This document shows, one piece after another, positions 18,519-28,316 of a stretch of DNA of 64,000 bases. The position numbers and the translations under genes were made by a program. The stretch's first letter is position 1. Each line of letters opens with the position of its first letter. This stretch comes from Aquimarina intermedia (GTDB lineage Bacteria > Bacteroidota > Bacteroidia > Flavobacteriales > Flavobacteriaceae), in assembly GCF_008124785.1 (NCBI RefSeq), contig NZ_VNHU01000001.1, forward strand, positions 186,001 through 250,000, given 5' to 3'. The notes under the pieces are model-generated. The model made no database searches. It saw only the letters and a list, made by a program, of their open reading frames with translations, and had not been told where the DNA came from.

Positions 18519-19190
18519 ATGTCAAAACTATATATAGTACCTACACCGATAGGTAATTTAAAAGATATTACATTTCGCGCCATCGAAGTCTTACAAACAG
18601 TCGATTTAATCTTAGCAGAAGACACGCGCACCAGTGGCAAATTACTTAAGCATTATGAGATTACTACGCCCATGCAAAGTCATCATATGCATAATGAGCA
18701 TAGAACAGTAGAACATATAATTAATCGATTATCTCAGGGAGAGCAAATAGCATTGATCAGTGACGCTGGTACTCCGGCAATCAGTGATCCTGGATTTCTT
18801 TTGGTGAGAGCCTGTGTAGCGGGTGGTATCGAGGTAGATTGTTTACCGGGAGCTACTGCTTTTGTTCCTGCCCTGGTAAATAGTGGTTTGCCAAACGATA
18901 AATTTGTTTTTGAAGGATTCTTGCCTGTTAAAAAAGGCAGACAAACGCGTTTGTTAGCGCTAGCAGAAGAGCAACGAACAATAATTTTTTATGAATCTCC
19001 TCATAAACTGCTGAAGACATTAACTAGTTTTGTTGAATATTTTGGAGAAGATCGCTTAGTTTCAGTGTCAAGAGAATTAAGTAAACTTCATGAAGAAACG
19101 ATACGAGGTACGGTAAAAGAAGTGCTTGCACATTATGAAAACAAACCTCCAAAAGGAGAGATTGTGATTGTGGTGGGTGGGAAAAAATAG
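18519..19190 (+). CDS. rsmI: 16S rRNA C1402 2'-O-ribose methyltransferase
   Basis: A 223-residue RsmI that methylates the ribose of C1402 in 16S rRNA. The tetrapyrrole methylase fold shows the N-terminal PTPIGNLKDITFRAIEVL, EDTRTSGKLLKHY, ISDAGTPAISDPG and the C-terminal KGEIVIVVGG. The length is a little short of the enterobacterial form, as usual in Bacteroidota. A terminator follows closely. Confidence 0.94.
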   Translation: MSKLYIVPTPIGNLKDITFRAIEVLQTVDLILAEDTRTSGKLLKHYEITTPMQSHHMHNEHRTVEHIINRLSQGEQIALISDAGTPAISDPGFLLVRACVAGGIEVDCLPGATAFVPALVNSGLPNDKFVFEGFLPVKKGRQTRLLALAEEQRTIIFYESPHKLLKTLTSFVEYFGEDRLVSVSRELSKLHEETIRGTVKEVLAHYENKPPKGEIVIVVGGKK

Positions 19191-19201
19191 ATGAAACAGT
19201 T

Positions 19202-19235
19202 AGGGGGTAAGATAAAATATATCGCACCCCCTTTT
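19202..19235 (+). terminator. terminator of rsmI
   Basis: A stem AGGGGGT (19202-19208) / ACCCCCT (19226-19232) followed by T bases on the plus strand, 12 bases past the rsmI stop. Confidence 0.8.
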
Positions 19236-19255
19236 ATCAACAATTTAAGATTAAA

Positions 19256-21421
19256 TCAGTTTGAAGCGTTCACCAGTCTCTCTAACGCGCTATCCGCATT
19301 GCATTGATCAAATTCAGGCATTGCGATATCAATCACAGCAGAGCTATCAAAAATGTCAAAGCCGGAAACTTCTGTTCTTTCTCCATTGATAACCATAAAA
19401 TACGTGTATTTATTGGTAGTATTATTTTTTATGAACCCAAGATCTCCTATGTTATCCGAAATTTGACTTACACATTCTTGTATAGAATCTTTCAGGTTCT
19501 GTAAATCTTCTATACTAGGCAATTCGTCCACGATATGTTGCGCTGCTATCATGATGTCGCTAGTTTGCTGAATGTACTTCACATTATTTGCAGCCTCAAG
19601 CAATTGACTAACCTGTCCGGAATTCAACACCGTGGCTTTGATAGTTATTGATCTGGTTACTATTCCAGTAGTAGTACATTTTGGCACAACTACTTCTCCT
19701 AAAACTCTTACCTCTTTATTTCCGTGAGTTATACGCACATCCACACGTTTATCAATAGTGTGTAACGCAGCTAGCTCTCTTAATGCAGCTTCAATTTCCA
19801 TTCTGGTTTGGTCATTGTCGTTCGATTCATTAACTGCATTTCGCAAGCGAATCAGGGCAGCTTTATAAGGTGCTGTGACATTGTTAACTACACTTGCGAT
19901 ATTATCACTGCACAAAACCCTACCATTTTGACTTAGATATGTATCTGCCTGTCTTCTGCCATCAGCGATACCTGCAGCTACAGACTCATCAATAATTGAT
20001 AAACTATTGGATACGACAGCAGGTAGTGTTTCTCTAAGACCTCGTAAGCTTAATTCAAATTTGTAGTCTTTTGTTGCCTCTTCAAGATTCTCAATAGCGT
20101 TTTCTACCACAGCAAATGTAGAATCAATTTTGTGACCTACAAGATCACCAATATGATCTGAAAAGTTTTCAGGGGGTATAGCAATATATTCAGTTTCATC
20201 TTTGGTGAAGGTAGCTTTTGCACTCCATACTTCATCGTTTCTGGTAACTTTACCGGTCATGGTAAATGCATCTTCGGTTAAGCGTAAAGCACCGGCGACT
20301 TCCTGCGATTTTTCCGGCATTTGAATACTAAAAGAACCGCTTAAGCCCACATCAAAATTCCCGTTTTCAACGATATAGCCATAGGCTTTAAGTTGACCAT
20401 CCGGCTTGAGAGGAATTAAGTTAGGCCACCAAGAGCTATCTGGATCAACTAAACCATTAATAAAAGCCTTGGCAGTCACGCCGTTTTGTGCAGAGGCTTC
20501 AGCTATCACGGCAGCACTTCCTTGTCCAATAGGAAACCCAAAGGAAATAAATGATTTAATGGGTAAACTAAGTTCCAGCGCTCCATTAATACCTGATCTA
20601 TAATTGTAACCTATATCAGATTGCATGGGTTCATCAAATTGTAGGTCTGCACTCAATTCTTTGTTTTCATAATACATCCCATTGGCTTCTAATATTTTCC
20701 AAAAAGAAAAACTACCTCCACGTACAGACTTTGCCGAGAAAGAGAGTATGTCATCAACAGCTTGGGTAGGTACATAAGAAAGAAAGCCTTGCTCTGAAAC
20801 CCCGATACTGCCACTACCTAATACATCTTGACTTGCGGAAAAAAAGTACATAGGATCTGTGTAATCAGCAATATAGGTGATGTGCCCCCCCACGGGAGGT
20901 TTTAATGACAAAGGTTTGTGAGCCTCGGGGTCATCATTAGCACCAATTGTGACCTCTATAGCAACTGCAATGTGAAATAAAAAATAGAATCTTTCGTCGA
21001 CCAGTTTAATTTTGAAGTTATGGTTTTCATTTAAGTATTTCCCACTATAAAAATTAACATCTGCTTGAATAGGTTCTATAAACGTAAAATAGTTTGTTGG
21101 GGGGGGTACTTCTGATGTACCTGTAACGGCGGCAAGTGTACCATCGTTATTAAAAGTGACATCTAGCTTTGCGTTATCAAAGACAATTTGATCTGTAGAA
21201 TCTGTTTCTATGATAAGTTTACCATCAACATAGTAACCTGTTGATGATTCCCTAATTTCACCTTCGGCTATTACATTATCCCTGCTAAATGGTGAATAAG
21301 GACTACCAACAGGATTACAAGGTTCGATACATGGATCTTGTGTTTCATCATCTTTACTACATCCCCAGAAGAAAAGGCTAAAAATGATTAAGACGATCAT
21401 AATGGTTGTGTGAGTTTTCAT
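19256..21421 (-). CDS. large lipoprotein of unknown function
   Basis: A 721-residue lipoprotein with lipobox FSLFFWGC and the following SKDDETQDPC. The N-terminal half is predicted beta-rich with repeated glycine turns; the C-terminal half (about 420-700) is helical and charged. I recognise no family and no catalytic motif. I chose the ATG at 21421 because it begins the signal peptide; the frame stays open to 21547 with no signal before it. It is divergent from the four-gene operon at 21643. No promoter box is clear. Confidence 0.75.
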   Translation of the reverse strand: MKTHTTIMIVLIIFSLFFWGCSKDDETQDPCIEPCNPVGSPYSPFSRDNVIAEGEIRESSTGYYVDGKLIIETDSTDQIVFDNAKLDVTFNNDGTLAAVTGTSEVPPPTNYFTFIEPIQADVNFYSGKYLNENHNFKIKLVDERFYFLFHIAVAIEVTIGANDDPEAHKPLSLKPPVGGHITYIADYTDPMYFFSASQDVLGSGSIGVSEQGFLSYVPTQAVDDILSFSAKSVRGGSFSFWKILEANGMYYENKELSADLQFDEPMQSDIGYNYRSGINGALELSLPIKSFISFGFPIGQGSAAVIAEASAQNGVTAKAFINGLVDPDSSWWPNLIPLKPDGQLKAYGYIVENGNFDVGLSGSFSIQMPEKSQEVAGALRLTEDAFTMTGKVTRNDEVWSAKATFTKDETEYIAIPPENFSDHIGDLVGHKIDSTFAVVENAIENLEEATKDYKFELSLRGLRETLPAVVSNSLSIIDESVAAGIADGRRQADTYLSQNGRVLCSDNIASVVNNVTAPYKAALIRLRNAVNESNDNDQTRMEIEAALRELAALHTIDKRVDVRITHGNKEVRVLGEVVVPKCTTTGIVTRSITIKATVLNSGQVSQLLEAANNVKYIQQTSDIMIAAQHIVDELPSIEDLQNLKDSIQECVSQISDNIGDLGFIKNNTTNKYTYFMVINGERTEVSGFDIFDSSAVIDIAMPEFDQCNADSALERLVNASN

Positions 21422-21642
21422 AGTTTTAAATTTTAAAGTATTGAAGTAGAGTGTTTCAACATGTATTTTGATCAAAATTGAACAACTATAGTAGAAAATA
21501 AAAGACTTGAAACCCTTAAAATGTAGAAACGTTGTTTTTACGTACATCTAACGTATTTATACGTAATAAAAGTCTAAAAATCAGTATTTTAATTAAAATT
21601 TAATTAAATTTAAAGAGTAAACAATAGTTAAAGTAAGTCGAT

Positions 21643-22362
21643 ATGGAAGCAACAATCACCGTAGACAAAGTTTCAACACAACGTTGGGAAAGAGAGGATG
21701 TATTAAAATTAGCTCATCATTTCCATAAACTAGAAAAGGGTCAATACCATAGGGCAACCTGTTTTGAGATGTCAGATAATGACGTTATCAGCTTTAAAGC
21801 TATTTCATCCATTAATTCTATCAAAATATGCATGGCTCTTGAAAAAAGAGACAAGAAGAGTAATATTAGCTTTTGTCCTTATATAGAGGTAAATACTAAT
21901 GAAAAGTATAGATTTTGTTTAACCCCTTCCATTAGCCGACCTAAGAGAAGTGACTATTTTAGTTCAGCTATCGTCCCAGGGGTGTTCAAAGAAATGATTT
22001 GGAATAATTGGGACAAACTTGAAATGAATAAGATAGATGATCTTTTTCATTGTCAAAATATTCCGGATCGGGGAAACAATGGAGTAGATCAGGATTATTT
22101 GGTAAGAGTGAATTTTTTCTGGCTCAGTGATGATGTTATTCAGTTAATACAACAGATCAAGAGCACTACAAGAAAAATAACCTTATATCCGGGTGTAGAT
22201 ATGAACAAGGTCGAGCAAAAGCATATGATTTCTTTTACTCCGGTCTTAGGGTTTACTCATGATGAGGGAGCGCATAATGTAGATAGAATGGGTGTGATTG
22301 AGAGCACTGATACAGAAACGTTAATAGAGTATTCTACGCCATGTCCTCCAACTTGTCCATAA
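21643..22362 (+). CDS. protein of unknown function heading a two-component operon
   Basis: A 239-residue protein with no signal peptide or membrane segment. It is rich in aromatic and charged residues and ends in YSTPCPPTCP, a cysteine-proline tail. I do not recognise a family. It lies 27 bases upstream of the membrane protein of a histidine kinase cluster and is probably co-transcribed with it. Confidence 0.65.
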   Translation: MEATITVDKVSTQRWEREDVLKLAHHFHKLEKGQYHRATCFEMSDNDVISFKAISSINSIKICMALEKRDKKSNISFCPYIEVNTNEKYRFCLTPSISRPKRSDYFSSAIVPGVFKEMIWNNWDKLEMNKIDDLFHCQNIPDRGNNGVDQDYLVRVNFFWLSDDVIQLIQQIKSTTRKITLYPGVDMNKVEQKHMISFTPVLGFTHDEGAHNVDRMGVIESTDTETLIEYSTPCPPTCP

Positions 22363-22389
22363 TTTTAAAAATAGACTAATCGTAAATGC

Positions 22390-23040
22390 ATGAGAGAAGA
22401 TTTTTTCTTTATTTTAGGAAACGTGTCAACTTTTATAGTAGTTATTCCATTACTGATATCTGTATTACGATTTAGATTACTTACGACTGTCCAGTTAAAG
22501 TTAGTTCATTTATTAATTTTAGTATTGATCGTGGAATCGATTTCAAACATATTGTGGCGTAAGAAAATAAATAACTTACCGGTCTATCATTTGTATACCA
22601 TCATTGAGTTTTTATTGATTATTCGAATATATTGGAGTACTTTATCTCAATTAGTTTCTAAAAAGCTGCTAGTCGGTATAAGTGTAATTTTTGTGGTTTT
22701 GGCAGTACTCAACACGATTTTTTTTCAAAGTATTTATGTATTTAACTCTAATATAACGACTTTGTTAAGTATTCTGGTGATTCTGTTTTCCTTGAGTTTT
22801 TTTTACATAACATTGAAGGACGTTGAGTATACAGCCCTAGAGAAGAATCCCATGTTTTGGATTAATTCCGGTTTTTTAATTTATTTTTCAAGTAATCTGA
22901 TTTTGTTTTTTATCAATAATTATTTATTTGAGAAATCCACAGAAGCTAGTTTTTTAATATGGGGACTCCATGCCATTGTTAATATTGTGTTGATCATGTT
23001 TTATACTATCGCTGTATGGGTAAATCCGAAGAAGCAATAA
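22390..23040 (+). CDS. membrane protein upstream of a histidine kinase
   Basis: A 216-residue protein with about seven hydrophobic segments across its length and few polar residues outside the loops. It ends in AVWVNPKKQ and overlaps the kinase gene by 25 bases, so the two are translationally coupled. It probably supplies the membrane sensing part of that kinase; the ligand is unknown. Confidence 0.7.
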   Translation: MREDFFFILGNVSTFIVVIPLLISVLRFRLLTTVQLKLVHLLILVLIVESISNILWRKKINNLPVYHLYTIIEFLLIIRIYWSTLSQLVSKKLLVGISVIFVVLAVLNTIFFQSIYVFNSNITTLLSILVILFSLSFFYITLKDVEYTALEKNPMFWINSGFLIYFSSNLILFFINNYLFEKSTEASFLIWGLHAIVNIVLIMFYTIAVWVNPKKQ

Positions 23041-23807
23041 CGTTGAAAATCTTAGTAATTGGAATGGCTGTCATTTTTGCTTTATCACTGGCAGTGATTG
23101 TCTTTTTTATTCTCTACCAACGTAAATTATTAGCGCAGCAAAAGAGGCATCAGGAGAAAGAAACCAGATATCAAAAAGAACTACTCAAAACCGCGATACT
23201 GAGTCAGGAGAAAGAGAGGAATAGAATAGCCAAAGAGCTACATGATGATGTTGGGGCATTGCTAACAACAACAAAACTATATTTTAATCAAATTACACCG
23301 GATTTACCCAAATCAGAGATTATAAGCTTAACTAATAAAAGCCTTAGTTTTTTAGATACTATGATCGAGAGCGTTCGTACTATCAGCAGGGATCTCAGAC
23401 CTGTTATTCTGGAAAAAATGGGATTAATAGAGGCTGTGCAAAGTCTGGTTCAGTCGATACAGGATACAGGTGCTGTCAGTATATCTTTTAATAACCAGCC
23501 CATCCAAAGCTTGTCTAAGTCTAGTGAACTCAATTGCTATAGAATCGTTCAGGAATTATTAAATAATACTTTAAAACATGCAAATGCAAGCAGGATTCTA
23601 ATTAACATAAAAACTGAGAAGGAGTATTTAGTTATTGCATATGAGGATGATGGTAAAGGTTATAATCCGGATACGGAGGAAGAGGTTGAGGGTTTAGGGT
23701 TTAAAAATATTAAAAGTCGATTATCTGTCGTGTCAGGAAAGTTTTATTTTCCTTCTACACAGAAAGGTTTTAGAATGAACGTTAGCATTCCCTATGATGC
23801 ATCGTAA
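23016..23807 (+). CDS. sensor histidine kinase, NarX/DegS type
   Basis: A 263-residue kinase. One membrane helix (about 11-34) and a short coiled linker precede the HisKA_3 dimerisation domain, with the phospho-accepting His76 in ELHDDVG. The ATPase domain shows the N-box in YRIVQELLNNTLKHANASRI, the G1 box in YEDDGKGYNPD and the G2 box in GLGFKNIKSRL. It has no periplasmic sensor domain of its own. The response regulator begins 18 bases after its stop. Confidence 0.92.
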   Translation: MGKSEEAITLKILVIGMAVIFALSLAVIVFFILYQRKLLAQQKRHQEKETRYQKELLKTAILSQEKERNRIAKELHDDVGALLTTTKLYFNQITPDLPKSEIISLTNKSLSFLDTMIESVRTISRDLRPVILEKMGLIEAVQSLVQSIQDTGAVSISFNNQPIQSLSKSSELNCYRIVQELLNNTLKHANASRILINIKTEKEYLVIAYEDDGKGYNPDTEEEVEGLGFKNIKSRLSVVSGKFYFPSTQKGFRMNVSIPYDAS

Positions 23808-23825
23808 AATTATAAATAAAAGATT

Positions 23826-24479
23826 ATGGATGATATAAAACTTGGATTAGTAGATGATCACAATCTTTTTAGAGAAGGGATAAAATCTTTAATAAAAAAA
23901 ATGCCACGGATTGTGCTTGTATTGGAAGCTGTAAGCGGACGGGATTTGCTTGTAAAGCTTGAAGATACAGATCCGGATGTTATTTTGCTGGACCTGGAAA
24001 TGGAAGAAATGAATGGAATCGATACGATAACACAGCTGAAACATTCTCACCCTGACATTAAGATAATCATCCTAACCATGCACAAAGAAGAAAGGATGAT
24101 TTCTTACCTTATGGAAATAGGGGCCAACGGATATTTATTGAAGGATACTAACCAAAAAGAATTGGAAGAAGCAATACAATCTGTGCACAATCAAGGGTTT
24201 TATTTTAACACCTATGTGTCAGAGGCCTTACTCAAAGGGCTCAAAAACAAGAAGCAGTATACTCCAGTACTTGGTAAAGATTACAAACTGACCAGTAGAG
24301 AGCTAGAGGTGTTACATTTAATCAAAGAAGAATTAACTACTGCCGAAATTGGGGAAAAGTTGTTTTTGAGCACAAGAACTATTGAGGGTCACCGTAAAAA
24401 CTTATTATGGAAACTCAACGTTAAAAATACTGCAGGGCTTATGATTAAAGCGATTCAAGAAAAGATTATAGAATTATAA
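23826..24479 (+). CDS. LuxR/NarL-type response regulator
   Basis: A 217-residue regulator. The receiver domain has the phospho-accepting Asp56 in VILLDLEM, the acidic pair DD at 10-11 and the lysine in LLKDTNQKELEEA. The C-terminal GerE/LuxR helix-turn-helix is LTSRELEVLHLIKEELTTAE to GHRKNLLWKLNVKNT (about 157-207). It is the DNA-binding output of the adjacent kinase. Confidence 0.93.
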   Translation: MDDIKLGLVDDHNLFREGIKSLIKKMPRIVLVLEAVSGRDLLVKLEDTDPDVILLDLEMEEMNGIDTITQLKHSHPDIKIIILTMHKEERMISYLMEIGANGYLLKDTNQKELEEAIQSVHNQGFYFNTYVSEALLKGLKNKKQYTPVLGKDYKLTSRELEVLHLIKEELTTAEIGEKLFLSTRTIEGHRKNLLWKLNVKNTAGLMIKAIQEKIIEL

Positions 24480-24526
24480 TTTTTTAACGGGAAAGGCTTC
24501 AACGTAATGAGGGTAAAAGAAATAGA

Positions 24527-25117
24527 TTAGCTATGTTTTCCTTTCTCCCAACCATGTTTTCCAAGATATTTCTCTCCGGATTCTATAGCACCCTCTTCAA
24601 CAGTTGTCCCCATAGAATCATTCCATCGATTGAGATATCCAAAGAGAGAGATAACGCCAAGCATTTCTACAATTTCTCCCTCATCCCAGTACTTATATAG
24701 TTCTAATTTAATAGACTCATCAACAGCGTTTGGTACCATGGATGCGGCTAGTGAAAAATCTAAAGCTGCACGTTCTGCATCGTTAAATGCAGGATGCGTC
24801 TTATATTCCCATATATTATCCAGTTGTTCCTGTTCTGCCCCGTAACGTTCGGCAGCGCGAATTGCATGTGCCTGACAATACCTGCAGCCAGTGGCATTAC
24901 TGCTTACCCATGCAATCATTCTTTTTAATGCTGAGGTTACCCGACCTTCATTGGCCATAACGGCTTTATTAAGATTGATAAAAGCTTTAGAAATCATCGG
25001 TCTACGTTGCATGGTAAGTACAGAATTTGGACAAAACCCTAACGTTTCATTAAAAAAATCAGCAAGTTCTTTTGTTTCCGGATCATGATCTGCAGGCAGT
25101 GGTGTAACTAATGGCAT
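24527..25117 (-). CDS. AhpD/CMD-like peroxidase-related protein
   Basis: A 196-residue carboxymuconolactone decarboxylase-family protein. The redox motif CRYCQAHAIRAAERYG has the CxxC and downstream histidine of AhpD-type enzymes. It probably reduces peroxides or acts in an oxidative stress response. The ATG at 25117 (MPLVTPLPADHD) is preferred over a TTG at 25156. It faces the two-component operon convergently, with 47 bases between the stops. Confidence 0.88.
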   Translation of the reverse strand: MPLVTPLPADHDPETKELADFFNETLGFCPNSVLTMQRRPMISKAFINLNKAVMANEGRVTSALKRMIAWVSSNATGCRYCQAHAIRAAERYGAEQEQLDNIWEYKTHPAFNDAERAALDFSLAASMVPNAVDESIKLELYKYWDEGEIVEMLGVISLFGYLNRWNDSMGTTVEEGAIESGEKYLGKHGWEKGKHS

Positions 25118-25226
25118 GGATTGTTTTTTTAGGTTAGGTGAAAGTACAATTTTCAATACTGAAAACCAATATCGTTTCTCAGTTAAAATCTTGTACCTTT
25201 ATCGACCACTTTTTTAAAACAGTACT

Positions 25227-26912
25227 ATGCGTTGGACATTAAAACCTAAACCGGATCAAAAAACGGCTTCAAAGCTAGCCGAAATTCTTAAAATTGATCA
25301 CGTATTAGCAGAACTACTGGTACGAAGAGGGGTGGAAAGTTATGATGATGCTAAAAAGTTTTTTAGACCGGATTTAAACGATCTTCACGACCCATTCTTG
25401 ATGAAAGACATGGATAAAGCTGTAAATAGGATTAAAAACGCTGTAGATGTTAACGAAAACATCTTGGTCTACGGAGATTATGATGTGGATGGCACTACCT
25501 CTGTAGCACTCATGTCTTCTTACTTAAAAACGTTAACTCCACAGGTGGCGAACTACATTCCTGATCGTTATAATGAGGGATATGGAATTTCTTATCAAGG
25601 GATTGATTATGCAGCTGATAATGATATTACACTGATTATAGCGTTGGACTGTGGGATTAAGGCCATTGAAAAAATTGCGTACGCTAAAAAGAAAGGAATT
25701 GATTTTATAATCTGTGATCACCACAGACCGGGAACTCATATTCCGGATGCTATAGCAGTATTAGATCCTAAAAGAGATGATTGCACGTATCCCTACAAAG
25801 AATTGTGTGGTTGTGGTGTGGGCTTTAAATTAATTCAGGCAATACATGGAGTAAGGGGTGGAGCATTAAAAGCTATCCTACCGTATCTGGATCTAGTAGC
25901 TACAGCAATTGGGGCGGATATTGTGCCTATTACCGGAGAGAATAGAATCTTGGCATATTATGGGTTGCAAGTGCTCAATTCAGCTCCGCGTATCGGATTT
26001 CAAGCCATGTTATCACAAGTTAAAAAGAAAAGCTTAACTATTACAGATGTTGTTTTCTTATTGGCTCCAAGAATTAATGCGGCGGGTAGAATGAAGCACG
26101 GTTTACACGCTGTTACGTTATTGACAGAAACCGATTACGAATTGGCCGTTGCATATGCCAAGGAAATTGAAACCTACAATGTCGATCGCAAGGCGGCCGA
26201 TCAGTCCATTACAATCGAAGCATTACAACAGATTAAAGAAAAAAAAGAAGAGAATAAGCATACAACCGTAGTATATGATGCCGGTTGGCACAAAGGCGTT
26301 ATCGGTATTGTTGCCTCTAGGTTGATTGAAACTTTTTATCGCCCCACCTTAGTCTTCACGAAAAGTGGTGATAAATTAGCCGCGTCGGCGCGTTCTGTCA
26401 AAGGCTTTGATGTCTATAATGCGCTAGAGGCTTGTACAGAATATATTGATCAGTTTGGAGGACACAAATATGCAGCGGGACTTACCCTGTATGAAGAGCA
26501 TTATGATGCTTTCAAGAACAAATTTGAATCTGTGGTAGAAGAAAGCATGGATACGGCTTTAATGACACCCGAAATTTTGATTGATGCGAAGCTTGAACTC
26601 ACGCAAATTTCACCTAAGTTTTATAGGATATTAAAACAATTTGCTCCGTTCGGACCCGGGAATATGGCTCCTGTTTTTTTGACAGAAGGTGTTCAGGACA
26701 CGGGATGGGGTAAGTGTGTGGGAGCAGAGGGGACACATCTAAAAGCAACGCTGAAAAAAGATAATATTCAAATTGGCGCTATCGGTTTTAATCTTGGAAG
26801 TAAATGTGATCTAATTCTTGAAAAAAAATTATTTGATGCAGTTTATGCTATCGGTGAGAACGAATGGAATAATGAGATTAACCTTCAGTTACTTCTTAAA
26901 GATATAAATTAA
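25227..26912 (+). CDS. recJ: single-stranded-DNA-specific exonuclease
   Basis: A 561-residue RecJ, the 5'-3' single-strand exonuclease used in recombination and mismatch repair. The DHH motifs are YGDYDVDGTTS (82-92), the DCGIKA region and DHHRPG near residue 168. The DHHA1 domain includes RINAAGRM and the C-terminal GGHKYAAGL. A TACCTTTA box (25194-25201) gives a short leader. Complete by family length. Confidence 0.95.
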   Translation: MRWTLKPKPDQKTASKLAEILKIDHVLAELLVRRGVESYDDAKKFFRPDLNDLHDPFLMKDMDKAVNRIKNAVDVNENILVYGDYDVDGTTSVALMSSYLKTLTPQVANYIPDRYNEGYGISYQGIDYAADNDITLIIALDCGIKAIEKIAYAKKKGIDFIICDHHRPGTHIPDAIAVLDPKRDDCTYPYKELCGCGVGFKLIQAIHGVRGGALKAILPYLDLVATAIGADIVPITGENRILAYYGLQVLNSAPRIGFQAMLSQVKKKSLTITDVVFLLAPRINAAGRMKHGLHAVTLLTETDYELAVAYAKEIETYNVDRKAADQSITIEALQQIKEKKEENKHTTVVYDAGWHKGVIGIVASRLIETFYRPTLVFTKSGDKLAASARSVKGFDVYNALEACTEYIDQFGGHKYAAGLTLYEEHYDAFKNKFESVVEESMDTALMTPEILIDAKLELTQISPKFYRILKQFAPFGPGNMAPVFLTEGVQDTGWGKCVGAEGTHLKATLKKDNIQIGAIGFNLGSKCDLILEKKLFDAVYAIGENEWNNEINLQLLLKDIN

Positions 26913-26945
26913 CTTATTTTTATTTAGATTCAATATAAATAATAG

Positions 26946-26953
26946 TATTTTTG
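26946..26953 (+). promoter_or_regulatory. -7 box of the small conserved protein
   Basis: TATTTTTG matches TAnnTTTG and gives a predicted leader of about 12 nt for the gene at 26970. Confidence 0.45.
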
Positions 26954-26969
26954 ATGAAAATCAAAAGGT

Positions 26970-27323
26970 ATGAATACGGTTGACAAAATTTATAGTAATG
27001 AAGTTGGGATGTCATTTTATTGGACGCGAGAACGCAAAACACTACTACCAAAAATCCAACTAGTTTTCAGGAATACTGGATTTTTACTTTCGTTAAACGA
27101 ATTAAAAGACTTTTCATCTTTTTGTGCAAGTAGCTTAAGCACGCAAAATTGCAATGCTTGCAAAGCGCATTCGTCTTGTAAAACTTTTTTATTGAGAACA
27201 CCTTCAGATAAAATAGACTTAGCCGTAAGCAGTGAAGAACTCATACAAATTCAGGAACTGATAAACGGTACTATTTTTAGAATAGAAATGAAGCAATGGA
27301 TTACTTCGCTTTGTTTGAACTAA
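26970..27323 (+). CDS. conserved small protein, DUF6686-like
   Basis: A 117-residue protein with two cysteine-containing stretches (FCASSLSTQNCNACKAHSSC) that could bind metal, although the spacing fits no named motif. It resembles small Bacteroidota proteins labelled DUF6686, which I cannot confirm. The 3' end overlaps the convergent hydrolase gene by 23 bases (27301-27323). Confidence 0.6.
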   Translation: MNTVDKIYSNEVGMSFYWTRERKTLLPKIQLVFRNTGFLLSLNELKDFSSFCASSLSTQNCNACKAHSSCKTFLLRTPSDKIDLAVSSEELIQIQELINGTIFRIEMKQWITSLCLN

Positions 27324-28251
27324 GAAAATCCCGAATGATATAGCTGATTTTTTTTGCTTTGGTTTCTTGTAAAAAATGTTTCTCATCAATAACGTGAATA
27401 TTTTCCTTTTTTACATCAAAACTATTTGCAACACTTAGCTGTTGTGGCGGCCATTGTAACATGGTGTCATGGATACCCCAAATAACTGTTGTTGGGATTT
27501 TTATACTATCAAAAGTCGTCCTATAATCAGGGAGCTGATTGCAAGTCTCACTATAATAATAATAAAGAGCATCGGTTTTCCCTTCGACTAAAGGCGTTTT
27601 ATAACCTTCTACATCCAAATGATTAAGTTTATTTTGTTGAAGACCCTCGTCAAACAACTTTTTGAAGAGGTTGTTAGTTGCAATGCCTTTTCTGTATGAC
27701 CACATTTTGGTTTTTGAGGCAATTCCCGGTTGTAATTGTATGGTTGGATAGAATCCATCATCAAATAACACCGTGTTCAACAAAACTAAATTCACTATAC
27801 GATTTGGTTGACTTTTAAATAGTTCCCAAGTCCAAACGCCACCGGCATCATGCACTACCTGTGTCCACGTATCTACACCCAATCCGTTCATAAGCTCCAG
27901 CAATCGTCTGGCATGATTTTGTTCACTATATAATTCAAAACCTTCTGGTGAATCACTGGATCCAAAACCTAGCATATCCGGAACTACAACGCGGTACCCA
28001 CCGGCAACTAAGGGGTCAATCATTTTACGATAAAGCCAACCTGAAGTAGGGACACCATGAAGGAGAACAATGACAGGTCCGTTACCTTTATCTATATATT
28101 TTATGATACCATCTTCTGAAGGAAATGTTCTCTGATTTTCTCTAAAGCTTTCGTAGGTAATTTGGTTTTTACGAACTTTCGTGGTCTCATAAGGCTTACA
28201 ACCAAAGAGAAATAGGAAACAAATGAAAAGGGTAAAAATCCGATAGCTCAT
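27301..28251 (-). CDS. alpha/beta hydrolase lipoprotein, haloalkane dehalogenase-like
   Basis: A 316-residue lipoprotein (lipobox FLFLFGC). The fold shows HGVPTSGWLYRKM for the oxyanion hole and VVHDAGGVWTWELF, where the nucleophile position is aspartate, as in haloalkane dehalogenases and epoxide hydrolases. The histidine lies in VIDEKHFLQE. The substrate is not known. It is the last gene of a run with the Gre-like factor and the FAD oxidoreductase. Confidence 0.85.
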   Translation of the reverse strand: MSYRIFTLFICFLFLFGCKPYETTKVRKNQITYESFRENQRTFPSEDGIIKYIDKGNGPVIVLLHGVPTSGWLYRKMIDPLVAGGYRVVVPDMLGFGSSDSPEGFELYSEQNHARRLLELMNGLGVDTWTQVVHDAGGVWTWELFKSQPNRIVNLVLLNTVLFDDGFYPTIQLQPGIASKTKMWSYRKGIATNNLFKKLFDEGLQQNKLNHLDVEGYKTPLVEGKTDALYYYYSETCNQLPDYRTTFDSIKIPTTVIWGIHDTMLQWPPQQLSVANSFDVKKENIHVIDEKHFLQETKAKKISYIIRDFLSSNKAK

Positions 28252-28316
28252 AAATGAATGTTTGTCAGAATGAAAAGTACGTAAATTTGCTAAATTCAGC
28301 GGTACCTTTTTAATTA

